NCBI RefSeq assembly: GCF_014647835.1 | Contig: NZ_BMPY01000012.1 | Coordinates: forward strand, 62,001 to 126,000 | DNA length: 64,000 nucleotides | Direction: 5' to 3' | Origin: Microbispora rosea subsp. aerata | Lineage (GTDB): Bacteria > Actinomycetota > Actinomycetes > Streptosporangiales > Streptosporangiaceae | Shown here: positions 16,873 through 26,398 of the stretch, piece by piece | How the letters are laid out: every line of letters starts with the position of its first letter | How positions within the stretch are numbered: position 1 is the stretch's first letter | Notes under the pieces: generated by a model | Databases searched by the model: none | Told to the model about the DNA's origin: nothing | Seen by the model: the letters and a program-made list of their open reading frames with translations, nothing else | Program-made: the position numbers and the translations under genes

Positions 16873-18954
16873 GTGCTCGCCAGGGCGCCGAGGCTGGAGG
16901 ATAAGCGCCTCGCGCTCGGTTTCGGCCTGACCGGGGCCGTCTGCCTGGCGATTCCGCTGCTCACGGGCACGCTCACCGGTCACCCGGCGGGCGGCGCGAC
17001 CGTCGGCCTCGGCGCCTGGCTGGTCGCCGGGCGGGCCGTCGCGAACCCGGCGGGCGTGCGGGCGCCGTACCTGCTCGGCGTCGTGCTGTCGGTCGCCGTG
17101 GGCACGTCGCTGGGGATCGTGCTGTCGGGCAGCGACTGGCTCATGGTCGCGGTGGCCTCCGCCCTGGCCGGACTGGGCGGCCTGGTGGGCCCGATCGGCG
17201 TCACCCCGGCGCTCACGCTGCTGCTGACCGCGGCCAACCCGCTGCCGCTCGACCCGGTGGCGCACGCGGGCCTGCAACTGCTCGGCGGCCTGCTGGCGGC
17301 CGTCCTGCTCACCCTGCCCTGGCCGTGGCGGCGCACCCGCCCGGTCGTCACGATGCTCAGCGAGGCGGCCGGCACCCTGGCCGGGCTGGCCGAGGCGGTG
17401 GCCGACCCCGCCGTCGGCCGGGGCGAATGGGACGAACGCCGCAGGAAAGCCTCCGACGCTCTCGCCGAGGTCCGTACGGCCCGGTCCCGTCGCCTGTGGT
17501 GGGAGCGGTCGCGGGCGGCCGAGGACGCCGCGCACGCGTTGCGCCGGGTGTTCCACGAGATCATCGCGTTGCGCGGGCTGTGCGGCGCGCTGGCCCGGCG
17601 GGCGCCCGGCGCGGCGGACGAGGCGAGGCTCGGCGACCTCGTGGACGCGCTGTCGGCGTCACTGCGGGCATACCCGACCGACTGCCCGCCCGAGCGGGTG
17701 CCCGTGGTGGACTTCGGCGAACGGCTCGACCGGCTGCGCGAGCGGGCCCGCGGCCGGCGCGAGCTGGTCGTGCTCGTCATCCTCCGGCAGATCGCCCACA
17801 GCGTCGGGCGCATCCGGGAGGCGCTCGACGGGTCGGCCGAGGCGGCCCGCCGCCTGCGCGCCCCCGGGCTGGACCTGGCCGCCCTGGCGGCCCCTCCGCC
17901 GCTCGCCTTCGACCACCCGCGCGTGCGGCACGCCCTGCGGGTCGTCCTCGGCACCGCCTTCGCCTCGATCGTCATCGTGCTCGTCAAGCCCGCGTACCCG
18001 CACTGGCTGGTGATCGCGGTGCTGGTCACCATCCAGCCGACGTACGGGGAGACGCGGGCGAAGGTGTGGTGGCGGGTGGGCGGCAGCACCGTCGGGGGAC
18101 TGGTCTCGGCCGCCATCTTGAACATCGCGCCGGGCCACTGGCCGCTGGTCGCGCTGATCGGGGTGTCGGCCGCGCTGGCGTTCGGCCTGGCCCCGACCCA
18201 CCAGGCCTACTGGACGACGTTCATGACGATGTGCGTGCTTTTGCTGCTCGACTTCCAGGTGCCGCAGACCGCGCGGATCGCCGAGTCGCGGGTCGTGCTG
18301 ACCGTCGTCGGCGGCGTCATCTCCATCGCGTGCACGCGGCTGCTGTGGCCCCGGGGCGAGACGCAACGGCTGGCGGAGCGGGTCGGCCGGATGCTCGACT
18401 CCCACGCCGCGGCCGCCCGGGTGCTCGCCCAGCTCGCGAGGAGAAAGACCGCCGCCGATCGGGCCGAGGAGCGGATCAGGAAGGCCGCGGTGGACGCCGA
18501 GATGGTCGCGGGGGCGCTCGGCTACATCGCCGAGGAGCCCGGCGGCACGGCCCCCGACGCCGTGGACGAGGCCCTGGAGGCCGCCCAGCGGGTGCGCGAC
18601 GACCTGCTGACGCTGGTCGCGGTGCTCCGCGACGAGCCGACCGGCGCCGGTCCGGTGCCCGACATCCTGGACGCCGTCGCCGCCCGCCTGCGGGCCGCCG
18701 CGGAGGCCGTACGGGGGCGGGAGCCGTACGACCCGGCGGCGGAGGTGAGCCGGGGGCTCGCGGACGACGCCGTGTGGGTCGGCGCCCAGGCCGAGCGCCG
18801 GCTCACCGATCTTGAGGCGGACGCGACCGAGCCGGGCTCCGGGAGGGCGCTGCTGCGTACGGCCGCCGTCGACCAGGCGCTGCGCTCGCTGGACGCCGAC
18901 GCCGTACGGCTGTGCACGGCGGCGGCCGGGGCGTTCGCGACCCGGGCGGAGTGA
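16873..18954 (+). CDS. FUSC-family membrane protein (aromatic acid exporter-like)
   Basis: A 693-residue protein with two clusters of membrane helices, at about residues 15-155 and 355-490, separated by a soluble helical region. This is the layout of the FUSC/YccS/AaeB group of putative exporters. The second cluster holds the typical VLVTIQPTYGETRAKVWWRVGGS segment. The C-terminal 200 residues are helical and cytoplasmic. GTG start with AGGAA about five bases upstream. The transported compound cannot be told from sequence. Confidence 0.85.
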   Translation: MLARAPRLEDKRLALGFGLTGAVCLAIPLLTGTLTGHPAGGATVGLGAWLVAGRAVANPAGVRAPYLLGVVLSVAVGTSLGIVLSGSDWLMVAVASALAGLGGLVGPIGVTPALTLLLTAANPLPLDPVAHAGLQLLGGLLAAVLLTLPWPWRRTRPVVTMLSEAAGTLAGLAEAVADPAVGRGEWDERRRKASDALAEVRTARSRRLWWERSRAAEDAAHALRRVFHEIIALRGLCGALARRAPGAADEARLGDLVDALSASLRAYPTDCPPERVPVVDFGERLDRLRERARGRRELVVLVILRQIAHSVGRIREALDGSAEAARRLRAPGLDLAALAAPPPLAFDHPRVRHALRVVLGTAFASIVIVLVKPAYPHWLVIAVLVTIQPTYGETRAKVWWRVGGSTVGGLVSAAILNIAPGHWPLVALIGVSAALAFGLAPTHQAYWTTFMTMCVLLLLDFQVPQTARIAESRVVLTVVGGVISIACTRLLWPRGETQRLAERVGRMLDSHAAAARVLAQLARRKTAADRAEERIRKAAVDAEMVAGALGYIAEEPGGTAPDAVDEALEAAQRVRDDLLTLVAVLRDEPTGAGPVPDILDAVAARLRAAAEAVRGREPYDPAAEVSRGLADDAVWVGAQAERRLTDLEADATEPGSGRALLRTAAVDQALRSLDADAVRLCTAAAGAFATRAE

Positions 18955-19181
18955 GGTGTGCGGTCGGCCCGCCACGACTACGGCCGGAACGGCCTCGCCG
19001 CCGCCCGTGACGGCGGCCCGGGTCGCGTCAGACCGACTCGGTGCGTCCGGTGGGCGTGGCGGCCGAGCCGCGTACGCGGCCGCATGCGGTAGCGGCAGCC
19101 GGGGCGCCGGTAGACGACGCCCGGCCGCCGGCCTCGCCGCGTGGTGGCGACCACGATCGGAAGCGTCGCGTTCGAAGGAGT

Positions 19182-20405
19182 TCAGCTCGTGGCGGGCGCC
19201 ATGCCGTCCTCGGCGTCGGCCGCCTCGACCTCCTCACGGGAGATGCCGAGCAGGTAGAGGATCGAGTCGAGGTACGGCACGTTGACCGCGGTGTCGGCGG
19301 CCTGCCGGACGATCGGCTTGGCGTTGAACGCGATGCCGAGCCCGGCGACGGCGAACATGTCGAGGTCGTTCGCGCCGTCGCCGATCGCGACGGTCTGGCT
19401 GAGCGGGATGCCCGCCTCGGCGGCGAAGCGCTGCAGCGCGCGGGCCTTGCCCGGCCGGTCCACGATCTCGCCGACGACCCGGCCGGTGAGCTTGCCGTCC
19501 ACGACCTCCAGGGTGTTGGCGGCCGAGTAGTCGATGCCGAGGTCGGCCACGAGGGAGTCGGTGATCTGGGTGAAGCCGCCGCTGACGATCGCGAAGCGGT
19601 AGTCCAGCCGTTTGAGGGTCCGCACCAGCGTGCGCGCGCCGGGGGTGAGGACGACCTCCTTGGCGACCTTCTCGAAGACCTCCTCGGACAGCCCTTCGAG
19701 CAGCGCGACCCGCCTGATCAGCGACTCGGCGAAGTCGATCTCGCCACGCATGGCGGCGTCGGTGACCCGGGCGACCTCGTCCAGGCACCCGGCGTGCCGG
19801 GCCAGCAGCTCGATGACCTCGTTCTGGATCAGCGTCGAGTCGACGTCCATCACGATGAGGCGCTTGGCCCGGCGGTGCAGGCCGCTGCGCTGCACGGCGA
19901 CGTCCACCTGCTGCGCCGCCGCCTCCGCCGCCAGCTCCGCCCGCAGCGCCTCGGGGTCGGCGCCCGACACGGCCAGCTCGATGCACGTCACCGGATAGCT
20001 CGACAGCCGTTCGATCCTGTCGATGTTGGCGCCGCTCGCCGCGATCCGCCCGGCGATGCCGGCCATGGCGGCGGGCAGCAGCGGCGCGCCCAGAACGGTC
20101 ACGTGCAGCCGCCCGCGTCGCCGCTTCTCCTTGGAGCTCGTGCCGGTCGCGATCTCCAGGTCCATGTCGAGGTCGGCGGCGACCTGCTCGACGGCCGTCC
20201 ACAGGCCGCCGATCGTGCCCCCGGTGCCGGTGGGCGGCCCCCCGGCGTACGCGACGAGCACACCCAACGTGAGACGGCCACGGATGACAACCTGCTCCAC
20301 GTCGGCCACGACGACCGGGAACCCGGACAGTACGGAGAACAGCCGCGAGGTGACGCCGGGGCGGTCCGGACCGGTCAGCGTGATCAGGAGCGTGCGCTGG
20401 TTCAC
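19182..20405 (-). CDS. serB: Phosphoserine phosphatase with N-terminal ACT domains
   Basis: A 407-residue enzyme catalysing the last step of serine synthesis. The N-terminal 170 residues hold ACT-type regulatory folds (LLITLTGPDRPGVTSRLFSVL at the start). The HAD domain has the nucleophile motif VMDVDSTLIQNE, the SGGFTQ motif II, and GDGANDLDM near the end. I chose GTG at 20405 because TAATCT lies eight bases upstream (leaderless) and the protein then begins MNQRTLLITL, as I recall for actinomycete homologues. An ATG 30 bases earlier has no ribosome binding site. No gene is seen in the 227 bases between FUSC and its 3' end. Confidence 0.93.
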   Translation of the reverse strand: MNQRTLLITLTGPDRPGVTSRLFSVLSGFPVVVADVEQVVIRGRLTLGVLVAYAGGPPTGTGGTIGGLWTAVEQVAADLDMDLEIATGTSSKEKRRRGRLHVTVLGAPLLPAAMAGIAGRIAASGANIDRIERLSSYPVTCIELAVSGADPEALRAELAAEAAAQQVDVAVQRSGLHRRAKRLIVMDVDSTLIQNEVIELLARHAGCLDEVARVTDAAMRGEIDFAESLIRRVALLEGLSEEVFEKVAKEVVLTPGARTLVRTLKRLDYRFAIVSGGFTQITDSLVADLGIDYSAANTLEVVDGKLTGRVVGEIVDRPGKARALQRFAAEAGIPLSQTVAIGDGANDLDMFAVAGLGIAFNAKPIVRQAADTAVNVPYLDSILYLLGISREEVEAADAEDGMAPATS

Positions 20406-20413
20406 GTTTTTTG

Positions 20414-20419
20414 AGATTA
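20414..20419 (-). promoter_or_regulatory. Leaderless -10 box of serB
   Basis: On the minus strand TAATCT is followed by eight bases and the GTG start at 20405. An A-run sits between. No clear -35 box. Confidence 0.5.
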
Positions 20420-20486
20420 CTGCGCGGCTTGTCATGAGCGCGCACGAGGTTCACGATGCGGACGCCTTCATGCCCCCGCGCTGAAG

Positions 20487-21796
20487 GTCCGCCGTTGACT
20501 CGCCCCTGAACGGGCTCGACGTCGAACCGCTCGACGCGTACTGCGACCACCTCCTCGTCCGCGAGGGGGACACGGTGGTCGGCACCTACCGCCTGCTGCC
20601 GCCTCGCCGCTCCGATCGGCTCTACTCCGACGCCGAGTTCAATCTCGGCGCACTGGGCGGCCTGCGCGGCGATCTGGTCGAAGCGGGACGCACGTGCGTG
20701 CATCCCGACCACCGCGGCGGCGCGGTCGTCGCCCTGATGTGGGCCGGGATCGCCCACTACATGACCAGCCGGGGACACACCTGGCTCGCGGGCTGCTGCT
20801 CGGTGCCACTGGCAGACGGCGGCATGGTCGCCGCCGGGGTCGTCGACCGGGTTCCGCTGGGGCCCGAGGAGCATCGCGTCACACCCCACACGCCCTGGCG
20901 TGACGCTGTAGTGCCCCGCTCCGACCGGTTCGTGCTGCCGCCGCTGCTGCGTGGTTACCTGCGTCTCGGCGCGTGGGTCTGCGGCGCCCCGGCCCACGAC
21001 CCGGACTTTGACACCGCGGACTTCTTCGTGCTGCTCTCGGCCGCCGACGCCGACCCTCGCTACCTGCGGCAGGTGGGCGGGTGGCCGATCGTCGGCACGC
21101 TCGCCGCCTGCGGCAGTGTGCTGTTCATCGACAGGGACAGGCTGTCCACTCTGCCGGGGGTCGTCGAGGACCTGGCCGCCGCGCTGCGGAGCGGTGAGAG
21201 CGTGGGCGGCGTTCCCCGAGGGCACGACATGGTGCGGACGCGAGATGGGCCGTTTCCGGCCCGCGGTGTTCCAGGCCGCGCTCGACGCCGGGGTGCCCGT
21301 GCGGCCGGTGGCGTTGCGGTTCGCGGAGGGCGCGGGGGAACGTGCCGTTCTCTCCACCCGGCCGTCGTGCGTCGGTGACGACACGCTGCTCGCGTCCCTC
21401 CTGCGGATCGTCGCGACCAGGGACCTCGTCGCGGAGGTGACGGTCTTCCCCGCCGTACGGCTGGACCACCCGGGCGCGTACGGCGAACGAGCCCGCCGGG
21501 GGGAAGCGCGGGCGGCGCTGGCACGGATCGCCGAGGCGCAGGTGAAACGGGGCTCCTGGAACCAGAGGGGGAGGCTCCGGCGGCCTGAGATCGCCGGAAT
21601 CGGCCTTCCCGGGCCGCGCCGGGACCGGTCTCCGGGGGGCGCCAGACCGCGCTCCCAGGGCCGTACGACCCCGGCGGGACGCCCCGGGTGCCCCTGGCTA
21701 CTCGGGTCCGCCTACGGGCCGAGGGAGCGCGTTTTCAAGGCGTGCAGGGGCCTCTCGGACCGTGCTCGGGATCATGCGAACGCGCCCGCCCGGTGA
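20487..21796 (+). pseudogene. Decayed acyltransferase pair: truncated GNAT fused to truncated, frameshifted PlsC
   Basis: From 20487 to about 21068 the frame encodes the body and C terminus of an OlsB/hemolysin-type GNAT acyltransferase (VEAGRTCVHPDHRGG, ADFFVLLSAADADPRYLR), with its first part missing. It runs straight into VGGWPIVGTLAACGSVLFIDRDR, from a lysophospholipid acyltransferase (PlsC) whose N terminus with the HxxxxD motif is gone. A one-base insertion near 21205-21212 shifts the frame. After it the PlsC motif FPEGTTW and the C-terminal half appear in another frame. In relatives these are two adjacent intact genes. The true C-terminal limit is uncertain. Three independent lesions make a functional product very unlikely. 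Confidence 0.8.
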
Positions 21797-21808
21797 GGCC
21801 GGGCGGGC
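21784..21808. terminator. GC-rich hairpin between convergent units
   Basis: GCCCGCCCGG (21784-21793) pairs perfectly with CCGGGCGGGC (21799-21808) around TGAGG. It has no T run and probably acts on both strands. Confidence 0.6.
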
Positions 21809-21860
21809 ACTGGATCAGTCTCAGGATCTCGTCGAGTCGGCGCCGGATCCGCCACACATC

Positions 21861-22430
21861 TCAGCGGGTGATGCTGCTCTTCGTCTTCACCCAGCCGATG
21901 TCCTCGCCGAACTCGCTGAGCAGCTCCTTCGGGTTGGTGTTCAGCGACGTGTCGGTGACCGCGCCGCCGAAGTAGCCGTAGAGATTGCCGCGGGCCGACC
22001 CGCTCACCTGGGCCTTGGCCCAGAACGTGTACGACTTGCCCTTCTTCAGGCCGGGCAGCACGCACAGCGCGCGGGTCCGCTCCCGAGTGCACCGCTCGTT
22101 GTACTTCGAGCCCTTGGGGACGTAGATCCGGGTCTTGGTGACGTTCTTGGGGAACTTGACCGCCAGGAAGATCTCGTCGGTCTTGGTCTTGAGCCTGTTG
22201 ACGAGCCTGACCTTGTAGGTCACCACTCGCCCGGCCCGGACACGGTAGGGGTAGCTGACCTGGATGCGGACGGGCGCCGAGGCCGCCGTGGACGTGGTGG
22301 CCGCTGAGACCGCCGAAGTCGCGGCGGCGGAGGCCGATGTAGCGGAGGCGGGCCCGCCGGACGCGACCAGCGCGGCCGCGGCCAGGGGTACGGCCAGCAG
22401 CGCGGTCGGCTTGCCGATGAGGGTACGCAT
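21861..22430 (-). CDS. Secreted protein of unknown function
   Basis: A 189-residue protein with a signal peptide (MRTLIGKPTALLAVPLAAAA, ending near ASA) and a Ser/Thr/Ala-rich linker. A single beta-rich domain starts VRIQVSYPYRVRAGRVVTYKV and resembles DUF11/Ig-like extracellular domains. Two cysteines (in NERCTRE and RALCVLP) may form a disulfide. The ATG at 22430 has GAGG eight bases upstream; an ATG at 22448 is possible. I do not recognise a specific family. Confidence 0.75.
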   Translation of the reverse strand: MRTLIGKPTALLAVPLAAAALVASGGPASATSASAAATSAVSAATTSTAASAPVRIQVSYPYRVRAGRVVTYKVRLVNRLKTKTDEIFLAVKFPKNVTKTRIYVPKGSKYNERCTRERTRALCVLPGLKKGKSYTFWAKAQVSGSARGNLYGYFGGAVTDTSLNTNPKELLSEFGEDIGWVKTKSSITR

Positions 22431-22496
22431 GCGGTCAGCCTCGACCATCGAGATCACGGTTTGATCACGCGGGACGGCGACGGATGCGGTTGCCCA

Positions 22497-23606
22497 TCAC
22501 AGGATGAGATGACTGTCTCCGAATTCGTGCCAGAGGTAGCCCTCCTTCATCGCCGCCTCGTACGAGCGGGCGAGCACGGCCGTCCCGGCGAGCGCCGACA
22601 GCATCGTCAGATGGCTGGAGCGGGGCTCGTGCAGGCCCGTGATCAGGCCGTCCACCGCCCGCACACCCTCCGCCGGCGTGACGACGTGCGAGGTCCAGCC
22701 CGACGCCGCCCGCACCGTGCCCGGGACGGCCGGGTCGAGGGCGGCCGTCTCCAGTGCCCGTACGACGGTCGTGCCGACGGCGATCACCCGGCCCCCGTGC
22801 TCGCGGGTGATGTTCACCAGCCGTGCCGTTCGCGGGGAGACCGAGAACCACTCCGGATAGGGCGGTTCGTCCTTCTCCGGAGACGCGACCCCGGTGTGCA
22901 GCGTGATCGGCGCCACGCCGATCCCCCGGCTGACCAGCGCGGTGACGAGCTCCGGCGTGAACGGCCGGCCCGCGCTGGGCATCTCCGCGCTGCCCGGCTC
23001 GACTCCGAAGACCGTCTGGTAGTCGGCGAGCGGCCAGTCGCGGTCCACGTAGCCGTACCGGATGGGCACGCCGTACGCGGCGAGGTAGGGAAGCACGTCG
23101 CGGTCCAGCCGGGCACGCCACAGGCGCGGCGTCTCCTGCCCCAGCAGGCGCAGCGTGGCCCGCCCCGGCAACGGCAGCCACTCTCCGGGCGCGGCGCCTG
23201 AGTAGGGCTCGGTCGCCGTCGCCGTGCGGCGGCGTAGCTCGACCAGCCAGTCGCCGGACGGGAGGCGGCCGGAGAAGTGGACGGCCAGCCGGTCGAGCCG
23301 CACCGCCGCGGGCAGGGTGGCGGAGTTGTTGACCACCAGCAGGTCGCCGGGGGACAGCAGCGACGGCAGGTCCGCGAAGACGTGATGAGCCGGCTCGACG
23401 GTGTCGCGGCGGGACACCAGCAGCCTGACCTCGTCGCGGCGCAGCCCGCGCGCCTCCGGCGGCTCGTGCGCCTCCAGCGGTGCGGTCAGCGCGAAATCGA
23501 ACGGTCCTCGGGCGCCGGCTCCGGCCGGTGTGGCGTCCGGGCCGGCAGCGGTCTTTCCGGGAGGTTCGGTCCCGGTCTGGTCGGTGTGACGGTCGCGTTC
23601 GGTCAC
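22497..23606 (-). CDS. QueA-like S-adenosylmethionine:tRNA ribosyltransferase-isomerase homologue
   Basis: A 369-residue protein with clear QueA motifs: DLLVVNNSATLPAAV, PFTPELVTALVSRGIGVAPITLHTG, GGRVIAVGTTVVRALE, and the C-terminal LVSALAGT-like HLTMLSALAGTAVLARSYE with GYLWHEFGDSHLI. QueA builds epoxyqueuosine in tRNA. No other queuosine genes (queC, queD, queE, tgt) are in the window, and actinomycetes often carry such a paralogue alone, so the real substrate is open. The GTG start overlaps the SDR stop (GTGA), so the two are coupled. The first 35 residues are low complexity. Confidence 0.85.
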   Translation of the reverse strand: MTERDRHTDQTGTEPPGKTAAGPDATPAGAGARGPFDFALTAPLEAHEPPEARGLRRDEVRLLVSRRDTVEPAHHVFADLPSLLSPGDLLVVNNSATLPAAVRLDRLAVHFSGRLPSGDWLVELRRRTATATEPYSGAAPGEWLPLPGRATLRLLGQETPRLWRARLDRDVLPYLAAYGVPIRYGYVDRDWPLADYQTVFGVEPGSAEMPSAGRPFTPELVTALVSRGIGVAPITLHTGVASPEKDEPPYPEWFSVSPRTARLVNITREHGGRVIAVGTTVVRALETAALDPAVPGTVRAASGWTSHVVTPAEGVRAVDGLITGLHEPRSSHLTMLSALAGTAVLARSYEAAMKEGYLWHEFGDSHLIL

Positions 23607-24265
23607 TCGAGGTCTCCTCGGGTGAAGCGGCCGGGCGCGAGGCGGACGCGCACGAGGCGCAGCAGCGCGGGCGCCACGCTCTCGGGCGGCGGCGCGATCC
23701 CGGCCTCCTCCGGGCCGACGGCGTCGGCGAGCATGCGAGTGCGCATCTCGCCCGGGTCCACCCACCAGACCGCCACGTCGGGCTCCTCGACGGCGAGGAC
23801 GTTCGACACCTGGTCGAGGGCGGCCTTGGTCGCGCCGTAGCCGCCCCAGCCCTCGTACGCCTCGACGGCGGCGTCGGAGGAGATGTTGAGGATGGCGCCC
23901 CGCCGCTTGCGCAGCGCGGGCAGCGTCGCCTGGATCAGCGCCAGCGGCGCGATCACGTTGGTCTCGAACAGCGCGCGCAGTTCGTCCAGCGGATAGTCGG
24001 CGAGCCTGGGCAGCGGGGTGGGACCGAGCCCGCTCGCGTTGTTGACCAGGAGGTCCAGGTCGGGCACGGCCTCGGCGAGCCTCGCCACGTGGGCGGGGTC
24101 GGCGACGTCACCGGGGATGGCCCGCGCGTCGAGGTCGAAGGCCGCCGACATCAGGTCCTCCTCGCCCCGGGCGGTGAGCAGGAGCGACCAGCCGTCGGCG
24201 GCGAGCGCCTTGGCGAGAGCGAGCCCCAGCCCTCGCGACGCTCCGGTGATGAGTGCGTGCTTCAT
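23603..24265 (-). CDS. Short-chain dehydrogenase/reductase
   Basis: A 220-residue classical SDR. TGASRGLG (about 7-14) binds the cofactor, followed by GDVADPAHV, LVNNASG, NISSDAAVEAYEGW and the catalytic YGATK. The substrate region is short and gives no hint. The start at 24265 is supported by TAGCGT seven bases upstream (leaderless). Its stop overlaps the start of the QueA-like gene; persistent pairing would suggest a shared function. Confidence 0.88.
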   Translation of the reverse strand: MKHALITGASRGLGLALAKALAADGWSLLLTARGEEDLMSAAFDLDARAIPGDVADPAHVARLAEAVPDLDLLVNNASGLGPTPLPRLADYPLDELRALFETNVIAPLALIQATLPALRKRRGAILNISSDAAVEAYEGWGGYGATKAALDQVSNVLAVEEPDVAVWWVDPGEMRTRMLADAVGPEEAGIAPPPESVAPALLRLVRVRLAPGRFTRGDLE

Positions 24266-24272
24266 GCGCTTC

Positions 24273-24278
24273 ACGCTA
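24273..24278 (-). promoter_or_regulatory. Leaderless -10 box of the SDR/QueA-like operon
   Basis: TAGCGT on the minus strand, seven bases before the ATG at 24265. It lies about 100 bases from the divergent kinase promoter. Confidence 0.5.
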
Positions 24279-24376
24279 GAAATCAGCACGTCAGACCCAC
24301 ATCGGACGAAGGTCCGGCCGCCGCTCGGCAGTTGGGTCTAGGACTCGAGGCTGACGCGGCCCCCTCGGGGTGCGCC

Positions 24377-24382
24377 TAGTCT
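24377..24382 (+). promoter_or_regulatory. Leaderless -10 box of the histidine kinase
   Basis: TAGTCT is six bases before the GTG at 24389. A CTGACG hexamer at 24351-24356 is a poor -35 with a 20-base spacer. Confidence 0.5.
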
Positions 24383-24388
24383 GGGTGC

Positions 24389-25726
24389 GTGCCCGAGCCC
24401 ACCGACGCCGCCTCCACGCCACGAAAGGCCGGCAGCACACCGGGAAAGTCCGGCATCGCCCCCGAGGGCCCGGTTCACACCGGTGAGCCCGGCCCGGCCG
24501 TCGCTTCGTCCGGAACGGCCCGTGTGGGGGCGGAAGGATCCCCCGCTTCTTCCGGGACGGTGGACGCGGGGTCGGAGAGAACCTCTGACTCGTTCGACGG
24601 CGGGGACATGCGGGACCGCGACGCCGTGTTGCACGCGGTCAGCTCGGCGGTGCTCGCCGTCACCCGGCACCTGTCGGTGCGCGAGGTGCTGCAGGTGATC
24701 GTGCGGTCGGCGGCGCGGCTGCTCGACGCGAAGTACGCCGCGCTGGGCGTGCCCGACGACGACGGCGCGTTCGCCGAGTTCGTGGCCGAGGGCATCTCCG
24801 ACGAGCAGTGGGCGGCCATCGGCCCGACCCCGCGCCAGCACGGAATGCTGGGCGTGATGCTCCGCGAGGGGACGCCCGTCCGGCTGCCCGACATCCGCAA
24901 GGACCCCCGGTTCGAGTGGTGGCCGAAGGCCCATCCCATCCTCAAGGACTTCCTCGGCGTCCCGATCGTGGACGGCGGTGCGGTCCTCGGGATCATCTTC
25001 CTGGCCAACAAGCGGACGTCCGGCGGTTTCAACGAGGCCGACGAGGAACTGCTGACGTTGTTCGCCGCGCACGCCGCCATCGCGATCACCAACGCCCGGC
25101 TGTACGAGCGGGGGCGCGAGCTCACGGTGATCGAGGAACGCACCCGGATGGCCCGCGAGCTGCACGACGCCGTCAGCCAGAAGCTGTTCTCACTGCGGCT
25201 GACCGCCCGGGCCGCCGCCGCGCTCGCGCGTACGGACCCCGAGCGGGCGGCCGAGGCGATCGAGCGGGTCGAGCGGATGGCGGGAGAGGCGCTGACCGAG
25301 CTCCGCGCGGTGATCGTGGAGCTGCGCCCGCCCGAGCTGGACCGGCACGGCCTGGTGGGGAGCCTGCGCAAGCAGGCGGCCCTCCTCGACCGCCTGCACC
25401 CGATGACGGTGGCCTTCACGGCCGAGGCCGAGCCGCCCGGCGAGCTGGCGCCCGAGATCGAGGTCGCCGTTCTCAGGGTCACCCAGGAGGCGCTGCACAA
25501 CGCCGTACGGCATGCCGGGGCCACCCGCATCGACGTACGGCTCACCTACGAGGAGCCCACCCTGGTGCTTGAGGTGGCCGACGACGGCGTCGGATTCGAC
25601 GAGGCGGGAGTGCACGGCTTGGGGCTGCCGTCGATGAGCGACCGCGCCCAGGCCGTCGGCGGCAGGCTGTCGGTCTCCTCCGCGCCCGGCCGCGGCACGA
25701 CCGTGAGACTGGAGGTACCCGCGTGA
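24389..25726 (+). CDS. GAF-domain sensor histidine kinase (NarX/DesK type)
   Basis: A 445-residue cytoplasmic kinase. The first 75 residues are Pro/Ser/Gly-rich linker. A GAF domain follows (about 85-235; [26 protein letters not shown]). The HisKA_3 dimerisation motif is [19 protein letters not shown] with the phospho-accepting His. The HATPase domain has [19 protein letters not shown] and GLGLPSM. There is no membrane segment, so the signal is probably internal (redox, ligand or phosphorelay). The stop overlaps the response regulator start (GTGA), making a clear two-component pair. Confidence 0.93.
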   Translation: MPEPTDAASTPRKAGSTPGKSGIAPEGPVHTGEPGPAVASSGTARVGAEGSPASSGTVDAGSERTSDSFDGGDMRDRDAVLHAVSSAVLAVTRHLSVREVLQVIVRSAARLLDAKYAALGVPDDDGAFAEFVAEGISDEQWAAIGPTPRQHGMLGVMLREGTPVRLPDIRKDPRFEWWPKAHPILKDFLGVPIVDGGAVLGIIFLANKRTSGGFNEADEELLTLFAAHAAIAITNARLYERGRELTVIEERTRMARELHDAVSQKLFSLRLTARAAAALARTDPERAAEAIERVERMAGEALTELRAVIVELRPPELDRHGLVGSLRKQAALLDRLHPMTVAFTAEAEPPGELAPEIEVAVLRVTQEALHNAVRHAGATRIDVRLTYEEPTLVLEVADDGVGFDEAGVHGLGLPSMSDRAQAVGGRLSVSSAPGRGTTVRLEVPA

Positions 25727-26340
25727 TCCGCGTGCTCATCGCCGACGACCACCCCGTCGTACGGCAGGGCCTGCGTACGTTCCTGGAGATCCAAGAGGAC
25801 ATCAGCGTCGTGGGGGAGGCGGCCGACGGGGCCGAGGCGGTCGAGATGACCGCCTTGCTCGACCCCGACGTGCTGCTGCTCGACCTGAAGATGCCGGTGC
25901 TCGACGGCCTCGGCGCGCTCACGAAGCTGTCCGGCCAGGACGTGCGGGTGATCGTCCTCACCTCGGTGAGCGACAGGGGCGACGTGGCCCCGGCCATGCG
26001 GGCGGGCGCGGCCGGCTTCCTCTACAAGGACGTGGACCCGGGCGCCCTCGTCCAGGCGATTCGCACCGTGCACGGCGGGCAGGTCCTGCTCGCGCCGGAG
26101 GCCGCGGAGGCGATGCTGGCCGGTTCGGACCACGAGCAGGAGGCGGCGTCCGCGCTGACCGACCGCGAACGCGAGGTGCTGCGGCTGCTCGCCGCCGGCC
26201 GGTCCAACCGTGAGATCGCCAGAGAGCTCGTGGTGGCGGAGAAGACGGTGAAGACCCACGTCTCCAACGTGCTCATGAAGCTGGGCGTGCAGGACCGCAC
26301 GCAGGCCGCGCTCTACGCGGTGCGGAACGGCCTCGCCTGA
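25723..26340 (+). CDS. NarL/LuxR-family response regulator
   Basis: A 205-residue regulator. The receiver domain ([20 protein letters not shown]) has the acidic pair DD, the phosphorylated Asp in [10 protein letters not shown], and the conserved Lys in FLYKDV. The C-terminal LuxR helix-turn-helix ([34 protein letters not shown]) binds DNA. It is translationally coupled to the upstream kinase. Targets are not evident here. Confidence 0.95.
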   Translation: MIRVLIADDHPVVRQGLRTFLEIQEDISVVGEAADGAEAVEMTALLDPDVLLLDLKMPVLDGLGALTKLSGQDVRVIVLTSVSDRGDVAPAMRAGAAGFLYKDVDPGALVQAIRTVHGGQVLLAPEAAEAMLAGSDHEQEAASALTDREREVLRLLAAGRSNREIARELVVAEKTVKTHVSNVLMKLGVQDRTQAALYAVRNGLA

Positions 26341-26398
26341 GCCGCTCGCTCCCGAGGCGAGCCGGGTCGAGCGGCACCGGGCCGCCACCGTGTGGGGG

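Noticed and set aside
20575-21378. Single intact gene for a bifunctional acyltransferase
   Set aside because: The frame changes inside a conserved motif (FPEGTTW) and both halves lack essential N-terminal parts, so I treat it as a pseudogene.
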